Assembly (NCBI GenBank): GCA_905198475.1
Contig: CAJKCQ010000024.1
Coordinates: forward strand, 1 to 30,715
DNA length: 30,715 nucleotides
Direction: 5' to 3'
Source of the DNA: an uncultured Sutterella sp.
Lineage (GTDB): Bacteria > Pseudomonadota > Gammaproteobacteria > Burkholderiales > Burkholderiaceae_F
Both the position numbers and the translations under genes were made by a program. Positions 1 through 6,068 of this stretch are shown here, piece by piece. Each line of letters starts with the position of its first letter. Position 1 is the stretch's first letter. The notes beneath the pieces are model-generated. The model made no database searches. It was given only the letters and a program-made list of their open reading frames with translations, and had not been told where the DNA came from.

Positions 1-44
1 ACTTCGTCGATGCGGCAGAGACGTGGCGTGTTGAAGTGATGCAT
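1..44 (-). CDS. 5' end of an unidentified leftward gene (partial)
   Basis: An ATG at 44-42 (minus strand) opens a frame that reads MHHFNTPRLCRIDE and runs off the left edge. A GGGAGG ribosome binding site lies six bases upstream, and a near-consensus promoter sits just before it. Only 14 residues are visible, so no function can be assigned. The short predicted leader and the palindrome over the promoter suggest a gene under tight transcriptional control, possibly by its own product. It could also be a short spurious frame; the promoter and ribosome binding site make a real gene more likely. Confidence 0.45.
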   Translation of the reverse strand, partial: MHHFNTPRLCRIDE

Positions 45-50
45 GGAAAC

Positions 51-93
51 CTCCCGTATACAGAAGTATACTCTGTATACGGGAGATTGTCAA
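51..93 (-). promoter_or_regulatory. Sigma-70 promoter overlapped by a GTATAC palindromic operator
   Basis: On the minus strand, TTGACA (93-88) is followed by exactly 17 bases and then TATACT (70-65), a near-perfect sigma-70 promoter pointing at the ATG at 44. A 13-bp inverted repeat covers it (arms 51-63 and 73-85). GTATAC occurs three times, at 56-61, 66-71 and 75-80, one copy overlapping the -10 hexamer. Palindromes of this type are typical operators of dimeric repressors; GntR-type sites often contain GTATAC. The identity of the repressor is inference. Confidence 0.7.
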
Positions 94-94
94 G

Positions 95-137
95 AAAAAA
101 ATAGGCCGGCTCAGATATTTACATTTGAGCTAGGCCT
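95..137 (-). terminator. Intrinsic terminator after the AAA-ATPase remnant
   Basis: Read on the minus strand, AGGCC..GCTCA pairs with TGAGC..GGCCT (arms at 126-137 and 103-113, small internal loop), followed by a run of seven T (101-95). The TGA stop of the upstream remnant (113-111) is part of the right arm. The TTGACA of the next promoter starts directly after the T-run. Confidence 0.75.
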
Positions 138-1543
138 GGTTGATGCGTTCGCCCTGACCTGAAGGAAGGGGACTCCTGCGGCAATCCTGTTGAAGACGTC
201 GGCCAAGGCGATGGAGTCGAAGTTCGGCGCCGCTCCGCAATATTCCTCGAAGAAATACTCAAAAAACTGACTCTCCATCGCCTTGTTGGGACATGCCAAC
301 TCGTTGCGTTTGTTTTTTGCAAACGTCAGATAGCCCATGAAAAAGAGAATGGAGAGGACGTCGCGGTCATCAAAGCGAAATGCTCCGTTCAAATTGATGG
401 CCGACGCGAGCGCAGCACTCGGGAGTCCAACGGCGCGGTCCTCGAGCACCGCAGAGACGACCTTTCGGACGATGGCCGCGTCGCCTAGCGACAGGATGCT
501 CCTGATTTTGTTGATGTCTGTGGCGACGGGCGGGTCGAAGAGCGTCGGCGGTTCCTCACCCGTCATCTGCAGCGCGGCGAGATAGTAGAGACACATCGAG
601 GCGTTGTATACCGAAACGGTGCTCTGTGGACTGAAGCGGTATCCGTTGTAGTAGTCCTTCATGCGGGCAAGCGGTACATCTCCCGTCTGCGTGCCCTTCA
701 GATCCTGCGTCTCGACGATCAGGCGCCTCACCTCCTCTTCAGTGAATCCGACGGCATCTGCGAACGCCGGGATTTGGCTGATGTTCCACTGGATGCCGAA
801 ACCCGAAGTGATGGAGTCGAGCGATACGGAAGTGACGCCCGTCATGAAGATGCGGGCGACTCTTTGTCCGGCCTGGCCTTTCAGTGCCGCATAAAACGTC
901 TTCAAAAATCTCCGCTCGTCATTTCACGGAAAAGCGCCTTGTTGGCCGCCAGGATTTCATTAGCGAATTGATCATACTCGTCAATTATGATGTAGAGATT
1001 TTGATCAATTAAATCATCGACCAACAAAAAGAAGGCCTGCATGAGGTCTGCGGGCGTTTGATGTTTTCGCCGAAGAAATTCGTCCGCTCCCGCAACAGGA
1101 TATTTTTTGAAGAAGGCGGACATGCCAAGAAGCAGCTTCCGGATGAAGCCGTCAACAACCAACGTCGAATCAATTCCGGAGAAGTCCAGTCGCAGCACGT
1201 GGAACTGTCCTTGCGAAGCGGTTCGATGCGCGTGAATGTACGTGCCTGCGAAAAGCCGGTCGAAGTCGGCCGCCGACGCCTTGTCGTAATACGCCTCAAG
1301 CATCGTCGTCAGGAATGTTTTCCCAAAGCGTCTGGGACGAAGAAGCAGAGGGAACCGGATCTCCAGCCGCTCGAGCGCTTCGATTACCTTGGTCTTGTCG
1401 ACAAACGCAAGGCCGGCGTCCCGCACCGCCTGAAAAGAAGCCAATCCATAAGGAATGCGCTTGGGCAGAAACTCCGTGATTCTCCTCATTTTCAGCAAAT
1501 CGGGGCCGTCCGGCCGCTTCCGTTTCCCGTTCTTTATTTTCAC
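111..1543 (-). pseudogene. AAA-ATPase-like protein, frameshifted and C-terminally truncated
   Basis: Two overlapping frames together give one member of the AAA-ATPase-like/PDDEXK_9 family, which is abundant in gut bacteria and of unsettled role. The first frame (1543-902, GTG start overlapping the umuC stop; ATG alternative at 1489) carries the P-loop-like RPRRFGKT near residue 69 and the Walker B-like YIIIDEYD near residue 184. It stops after MTSGDF. The second frame (905-111) resumes at once with KTFYAALKGQ and the family motif FMTGVTSVSLDS. The break is at a run of five T (minus strand, about 907-903); six T would restore one frame. The product then ends at about the point where the C-terminal PD-(D/E)XK nuclease domain should begin, and its last 40 or so residues run through the 39-bp repeat. 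Both lesions suggest a dead gene. A sequencing error could explain the frameshift but not the truncation. Confidence 0.8.
157..195 (-). repeat. 39-bp repeat, copy 1 (inverted relative to copy 2 at 30659)
   Basis: The reverse complement of these 39 bases is identical to 30659-30697. The flanks differ on both sides. Read on the minus strand it contains GTCCCC, then TTCCTTCAGG, the type of sequence found in the 3' hairpin of IS200/IS605 elements carrying tnpB. Here it forms the truncated tail of the AAA-ATPase frame, which suggests that an insertion or its remnant caused the truncation. Confidence 0.7.
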
Positions 1544-3030
1544 ACACTACGACCATGATTCTCCTCCTCGTCGTCCGCTCCGACGCGCAGCAGCTCGTCG
1601 CCGCGGGTCGTGCAGCAGCGCGAGAGGTGTCCGCGGCGCATCTCCCAACCCCGAGCGAGCTTGGTGCTCGCAGGCGCGAGAACGTCTTTCCCCCAGCGGC
1701 GCACGAGCCCGTCCCACGTCTCCATCAACGCGCGGCGGCGCGGGTTCCCGGCGAGCTCCTCCTCGCTGAAGAGCGACCACTGTCGTCCGGATTCCGTCTC
1801 GAGCGCCCCTTCCGCGCCGGCTTCCGGGCGGATGTCGGCGAGGATCACGCCCGCCTTCTGGTAGGCGCATCCCTCGCGGAAGTGCCGCCGTACAAGGGCG
1901 GCGGCGATCGCGGCGAGTTCGAGCGTGTCGTTCGTGGGGCGCGGGAGCGTGAGCACCGGCTCGGCCGAATGCTGCGGGAGGTCGGGACGGAAGAAGTTCG
2001 TGTGGAAGAGAACGCCCGCCATGCCCGCCGCGCCCCGCTGCGCGCGCAACACGAGCGCCGCCTCGTTCATGTGCATGGAGACGGCGGAGATGAGGGCCTC
2101 GACGTCCTTCACGGGAGCCCCAAAGGAGCGGCTGCGGATGATCTGCGCGCGCGGCGCGGGCTTCTCTTCAAACGGAATGCAGGGCACGCCGTGAAGCTCC
2201 CGCCAGGTGCGCTCCAAAACGACGCCCCACCGGGCGCGGATGAAGGCGGGGTCCATGCGGTGGAAGTCGAGCACCGACCGGACGCCCAACTGCGCCAACG
2301 CTTCGAGCGTGCGTCCGCCGATGCCCCAGACCTCGGCCGCCGGCGTGATCGCCATCGCCTTCTCGCGGCGCGCATCACTAAGCTCGAGCCAGTTGAGGAC
2401 GCCGCCGAAGACCGGCCAGTCCTTCGCGAGATGGTTGGCGAGCTTCGCGAGCGTCTTGGTGTTCGCCACGCCCACGCAGGTCGGAATCCGCTGCCAGGCG
2501 TAGATGCGCCGCTTGATCTCGCGCGCGGTTTCGGTCGGGTCGCCCGGGAGGCCCGTCAGGTCCGCAAAGTTCTCGTCGATCGAATAGCGCTCGATCCGGG
2601 GCGCCACGCCTTCGACGATCCGTGCGATCCGCGACGAGATCGAGCCGTAGAGCTCGTAGTTGGAGCTCCTCCACTCGAGCTCCCCCCGCTCGATCAAGCG
2701 CCGCAGCCCGAAGGCGGGCATCCCGCGCTTCACGCCGAGGGCCTTCGCCTCCGGAGTGAGCGCCGCGACGCATCCGTCGTTGTTTGTGAGGACGACGAGC
2801 GGCCGCCCGCGGAGTTCGGGCTGAAAGACCCGCTCGCAGGCGCAGTAGAACTTGTTGGCGTCAATGAGCGCCAGCACCTGCCCGGGATCGAGCCCGAGGC
2901 GGGCTGCGCCGGCCGCCCGGGGCCGCTTCGCGGCGGGTGCGGCCGCGCCGTCCTCTTGTGAATCGTCCTCCCGCCGCGCGGGCTTGAAGCGGTTGAGACC
3001 GCCGAGAATGCGGAGCGGCGTCTGCGGCAT
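1540..3030 (-). CDS. umuC: DNA polymerase V catalytic subunit UmuC (Y family)
   Basis: Translesion DNA polymerase of the DinB/UmuC family, active with processed UmuD during the SOS response. The palm domain starts at LALIDANKFYCACE with the first catalytic Asp near residue 57. The second catalytic pair is in RYSIDENFADL (Asp152, Glu153). NTKTLAKLANHLAK and the helix-hairpin-helix region VWGIGGRTLEALAQLGV follow, and the C-terminal tail LSRCCTTRGDELLRV matches the UmuC end. The ATG at 3030 gives 496 residues; a TTG at 3063 would add 11. Both carry an N-terminal basic, Ala-rich extension of about 50 residues absent from the usual roughly 420-residue protein, so initiation further in is possible. 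No strong ribosome binding site is visible. It is divergent from umuD, whereas the usual arrangement is an umuDC operon. Confidence 0.9.
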   Translation of the reverse strand: MPQTPLRILGGLNRFKPARREDDSQEDGAAAPAAKRPRAAGAARLGLDPGQVLALIDANKFYCACERVFQPELRGRPLVVLTNNDGCVAALTPEAKALGVKRGMPAFGLRRLIERGELEWRSSNYELYGSISSRIARIVEGVAPRIERYSIDENFADLTGLPGDPTETAREIKRRIYAWQRIPTCVGVANTKTLAKLANHLAKDWPVFGGVLNWLELSDARREKAMAITPAAEVWGIGGRTLEALAQLGVRSVLDFHRMDPAFIRARWGVVLERTWRELHGVPCIPFEEKPAPRAQIIRSRSFGAPVKDVEALISAVSMHMNEAALVLRAQRGAAGMAGVLFHTNFFRPDLPQHSAEPVLTLPRPTNDTLELAAIAAALVRRHFREGCAYQKAGVILADIRPEAGAEGALETESGRQWSLFSEEELAGNPRRRALMETWDGLVRRWGKDVLAPASTKLARGWEMRRGHLSRCCTTRGDELLRVGADDEEENHGRSV

Positions 3031-3158
3031 GACTGCGGAATGGGCGGAGGAGGGACGCCGCAAAGTCTGCGGAGAACGGCTCGGAGCTCCTCAAGAGCAG
3101 CCCCTCTGCGCGCACGTCCCGGACTTGCGGTACCAAAAGAATTTTCGACTCGTCCGAG

Positions 3159-3213
3159 TATAATCGGTCCGAAGCAGTTCGGGGTCCGGCATATTTCACC
3201 CGGACCGCCGAAC
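3159..3213 (+). promoter_or_regulatory. umuD promoter -10 and downstream inverted repeat
   Basis: TATAAT at 3159-3164 is a consensus -10 for umuD with only a weak -35. Just downstream lies an imperfect inverted repeat: GTTCGGGGTCCGG (3177-3189) pairs with CCGGACCGCCGAAC (3200-3213), with one extra G and a 10-base centre. It lies between the divergent umu genes and could be the SOS operator. No CTGT-N8-ACAG LexA box is seen, so assigning it to LexA is inference. Confidence 0.5.
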
Positions 3214-3230
3214 CAAACAGAGTTTCGACC

Positions 3231-3698
3231 ATGATCCGCAGCCATTCCCTCTCCTCCGACGGCTCCGTCGCCCGCGCCTATCGGCTTCTGCCCGACGCCG
3301 AAACGGGCCGCGTCGCCCTCGTGGACATGCGCGCCGCCTGCGGATTCCCCTCGCCCGCGGCCGACTACGAGGCCGAAGAGGTGACGCTCGACCAGCTGAT
3401 GGTCCGCAATCCGCTCGCCACGATCCTCGTCGAGGCGGCGGGCGACTCCATGGTAGAGGCCGGGATCTTTGAAGGAGACCTCCTCGTCGTGGACCGCGAG
3501 GTCGAACCGAGAAGCGGGAGCATCGTGCTCGCCTGCTACGACGGCTCCTTCACGGTGAAGCGCCTGCGCCTTGATCCGAAGGGCCGCATCGAGCTCCATC
3601 CCGAGAATCCCCTCTCGGGCTGCGGCGTGCTCCGCCCGCGGCCGGGCGAGCAGTTTGAAATCGAAGGGGTCGTCACGGGGCTTGCGCGGCGCTTGTGA
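3231..3698 (+). CDS. umuD: UmuD, SOS-cleavable polymerase V subunit
   Basis: S24-family self-cleaving protein. RecA-stimulated autocleavage yields UmuD', which joins UmuC to form DNA polymerase V. The 155-residue frame shows the cleavage site ACGFPSPAADY (Cys37-Gly38), the nucleophile Ser73 in AAGDSMVEAG and the general base Lys110 in FTVKRL. The Ser-Lys spacing of 37 equals that of E. coli UmuD (60/97). The N-terminal arm is about 13 residues longer than in E. coli. The start ATG at 3231 has only a weak ribosome binding site, and no closer start preserves the N-terminal arm. It is divergent from umuC, with a shared 200-base regulatory region. SOS induction is expected from the family. Confidence 0.93.
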   Translation: MIRSHSLSSDGSVARAYRLLPDAETGRVALVDMRAACGFPSPAADYEAEEVTLDQLMVRNPLATILVEAAGDSMVEAGIFEGDLLVVDREVEPRSGSIVLACYDGSFTVKRLRLDPKGRIELHPENPLSGCGVLRPRPGEQFEIEGVVTGLARRL

Positions 3699-3988
3699 AG
3701 CGCCGCCGCCTCATCCGCGTTGGCGACCGCGGCGAGGCCTTCGTCGGCGAAGAATTCCGCCCTCCTTCGCAAACGGCTGTATTCAAGGGCTTGCGGAACG
3801 CGTGCGGCGCTTTTGGACGCGGTGCGGGCGGGCCGCCCTCCTTGAGGAAACAACTCCCGACAACTCCTCACGGGCGGCCTTCGGCGCGGCGGCTAGAATT
3901 TTCCTCATTCGCGGGCCGCTTGAGACCGCGGGCTCCCGCCCGCCGCTCCCGACCGGCCCCGGACCACCGCATTCGAAAGGGATTCGCC

Positions 3989-4468
3989 ATGAAGAAGTTC
4001 CTGATTGCGCCGGCGCTCATCCTCGCCGCCGCTTCGCTCACCGCCTCGCTCCCGGCTTCGGCCGCCTCGCTCACCGAGGAGTCCTGCGCGCTCCCGCACA
4101 TCAAGTCCGTTGCCGACACCGAAGGCCTCGACCGCGCCCGCGCGCTCTCCTCGGCCTGCATCAAGCGCGGCTGGCTCTCGACGAAGGAGGCCGCCGCCCG
4201 CGGCTGGGCCGACGTGAAGGAAGGTACGGGCGAGGGCTACGACGCCTCGAAGAGCGCCGTGCGCAAGGGCTGGGACAAGACCAAGGAGCTCAGCCGCGAG
4301 GGCTGGGACAAAACCAAGGAAGTGAGCCGCGAAGGGTGGAACAAGACGAAGGACCTCAGCCGTGAAGGCTGGGACAAGACCAAGGAAGGCGCTTCGGACA
4401 CCTGGAAGGCCACGAAGGAAGGCGCCTCCGACATCAAGAACGCCATCAAGGAGAAGCTCTTCAACTAA
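3989..4468 (+). CDS. Exported protein of nine 11-residue repeats (LEA-like)
   Basis: The 159-residue product begins with a signal peptide (MKKFLIAPALILAAASLTAS, cleavage likely after ASA near residue 26). A short linker containing two Cys (33 and 57) follows. From residue 61 to the last residue the whole protein is nine consecutive 11-residue units, such as GWLSTKEAAAR, GWADVKEGTGE, GWDKTKELSRE and GWNKTKDLSRE, the last one degenerate (IKNAIKEKLFN). An 11-residue period with regular Lys/Glu and small residues is typical of amphipathic helices in group 3 LEA-type and other stress or membrane-binding proteins. Four central units are also near-identical at the DNA level (4268-4399, 33-bp period), so copy number may vary. 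AAAGGG seven bases upstream supports this ATG. Function is not known; a periplasmic location is inferred from the signal peptide. Confidence 0.8.
   Translation: MKKFLIAPALILAAASLTASLPASAASLTEESCALPHIKSVADTEGLDRARALSSACIKRGWLSTKEAAARGWADVKEGTGEGYDASKSAVRKGWDKTKELSREGWDKTKEVSREGWNKTKDLSREGWDKTKEGASDTWKATKEGASDIKNAIKEKLFN
4268..4399 (+). repeat. Four 33-bp tandem repeats inside the 11-mer protein gene
   Basis: Units at 4268-4300, 4301-4333, 4334-4366 and 4367-4399 all begin GG(C/G)TGG and encode GW(D/N)KTK(E/D) followed by four variable residues. Differences are mostly synonymous or conservative. Each unit is a whole number of codons, so gain or loss of a unit keeps the frame. Confidence 0.8.
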
Positions 4469-4591
4469 TCCATCCGCTTCCTTCCGACCAACGCCGCCCG
4501 GCCGCAGGCCCCTTGCGGAGCCTGTGCGTGGTTCTTGCGGACCCTTGAGAGAAGCGGCGCCGTCACCATGCATCAACCACAGGAGATAACC

Positions 4592-5878
4592 ATGACCCAT
4601 TTCACTGAACAACAGTACGTCGACGAGATGATCGCCACGCGCCGCAAGCTCCACCAGACGCCTGAAGAAGGTTGGACCGAATTCGAGACGAGCTGGCTCA
4701 TCACGGAGCGCCTGCGCAGCCTCGGGCTCCGCGTCCTTCTCGGCCGCCAGGTGATCAACCCCGCCGCCGTCATGGGCCGCGACCCGAAGCTCGTCGAAGC
4801 CGCAATCGAGCGCGCGAAGGCCGACGGCGTGCCGCAGTCCTTCATCGACGAAACGGAGGGCTACACAGGCGTCGTCGCCGTGCTCGACACGGGGCGCCCC
4901 GGCCCGGTGACGGCCTTCCGCTGCGACATGGACTGCGTGCTCGTGACGGAATCGACCGATCCTTCGCACGTCCCCACCGCCTGCGGCTTCGCCTCGAAGC
5001 GCCCGGGCTTCATGCACGCCTGCGGCCACGACTCGCACAGCGCCGTGATGCTCGAGGTCGCGCGCTGGCTCGTGGACCACAAGGACGAGTTCAAGGGCAC
5101 CTTCAAGCTCCTCTTCCAGCCCGCCGAAGAAGGCGTGCGCGGCGCGGGCTCGATGGCCGCCTCCGGGATCGTTGACGACGCGAAGTACCTGATCGGCGCG
5201 CACGTCGGCACCTTCGCGCACTTGGGCGAGATCGGCATCTCCGAGGGCGGATTCCTCGCTTCGACGAAGCTCGACGTCCACTTCCACGGCCGACCCTCGC
5301 ACGCGGGCTCGGATCCTGAGAAGGGCCGCAGCGCGCTGATGGCCGCCTGCGCCGCCGCGATGATGATGCAGGGCATTCCGCGCTCGGGCGAAGGCGTGAC
5401 CCGCATTGCGGTCGGCAGGCTCAACGCCGGCGAAGGCCGCAACGTGACGCCGGTCCACGCCGACATGCAGCTTGAGGTCCGCGGCGAAACGACCGAAGTC
5501 AACCAGTACATGGTGAAGAACGTCGAGAACATCGTCGACGGCGTCAAGCGCGCCTACGAGGTCGAGGCCGAGGTCGTGAAGGCGGGCGAGGCCGCGACCC
5601 TTCGCTTCTGCCCCGACGTCATCAACATCGTCGAAGAAGAGGCGAAGCAGGTTCCAGGCGTTCAGAAGGTCTTCCGCGTCAACAAGCCTTCTGGGTCCGA
5701 GGACTTCACGCTCCTTCTCGACCGCGTCGTGAAGCACGGCGGCGAAGGCGCCTTCTTCCTCTTCGGCTGCAACCACCACGGCCACCACCGCGCCGACTTC
5801 GAGATCCAGGACACCGAGAGCATGCCCCTTGGGTTCGGACTCTTCCGCCGCCTCGCCAAGCGCCTGAACGGCGTCTAA
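4592..5878 (+). CDS. AbgA-like M20D amidohydrolase
   Basis: Zinc-dependent hydrolase of peptidase family M20, subfamily D. The closest family known to me is AbgA, a subunit of the enzyme that cleaves p-aminobenzoyl-glutamate. AbgA-like features are the long insert after the first helices (GRDPKLVEAAIERAKADGV), GYTGVVAVLDTGRPGPVTAFR with the first Asp ligand in CDMD, HACGHDSH (132-139), the Glu pair in FQPAEEGVRGAGSM (169-170), and the C-terminal GSEDFTLLLDRV and HHGHH segments. The length of 428 residues fits. ATG 4592 is preceded by AGGAGA; an upstream in-frame ATG at 4568 lacks a ribosome binding site. No AbgB or AbgT partner is adjacent, so the substrate is open: an N-acyl amino acid or a folate breakdown product. 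Likely cytoplasmic, since no signal peptide is seen. Confidence 0.85.
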   Translation: MTHFTEQQYVDEMIATRRKLHQTPEEGWTEFETSWLITERLRSLGLRVLLGRQVINPAAVMGRDPKLVEAAIERAKADGVPQSFIDETEGYTGVVAVLDTGRPGPVTAFRCDMDCVLVTESTDPSHVPTACGFASKRPGFMHACGHDSHSAVMLEVARWLVDHKDEFKGTFKLLFQPAEEGVRGAGSMAASGIVDDAKYLIGAHVGTFAHLGEIGISEGGFLASTKLDVHFHGRPSHAGSDPEKGRSALMAACAAAMMMQGIPRSGEGVTRIAVGRLNAGEGRNVTPVHADMQLEVRGETTEVNQYMVKNVENIVDGVKRAYEVEAEVVKAGEAATLRFCPDVINIVEEEAKQVPGVQKVFRVNKPSGSEDFTLLLDRVVKHGGEGAFFLFGCNHHGHHRADFEIQDTESMPLGFGLFRRLAKRLNGV

Positions 5879-5892
5879 AAGCCTTGACCTCC

Positions 5893-5960
5893 CTGCGGCC
5901 TTCCGCCGCAGACGAGTCTTTGAAGGGCCGCGTCCTCCGCACGAGCGGGCGCGGCCCTTC
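5893..5960 (+). terminator. Two hairpins after the AbgA-like gene
   Basis: CTGCGG/CCGCAG (5893-5910) is followed by an 11-bp perfect stem, GAAGGGCCGCG (5922-5932) with CGCGGCCCTTC (5950-5960). No T-run follows, so it is a poor intrinsic terminator. It could act in Rho-dependent termination or protect the 3' end. Confidence 0.4.
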
Positions 5961-6068
5961 TGCGCACCCCGTCTGATATCATGTCCCTTTCGCCGTCCCG
6001 AACCCCGAAATTAACTTCGCCGGGCGGACGGTGCTCAGACCGGCGGACGAGAGAGAAGGAATACAAGG

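Noticed and set aside
1555..2961. Long open frame (468 codons) antisense to umuC
   Set aside because: It mirrors a confidently identified polymerase gene. High GC keeps the antisense frame open; its translation is an Arg/Ala/Glu-rich sequence without motifs.
3064..3230. Canonical LexA box between the umu genes
   Set aside because: No CTGT-N8-ACAG is found on either strand; only the diverged dyad at 3177-3213 remains as a candidate.
3905..5788. 627-codon open frame antisense to the AbgA-like and repeat-protein genes
   Set aside because: It spans two real plus-strand genes and the gap between them and has no ribosome binding site; a GC artefact.
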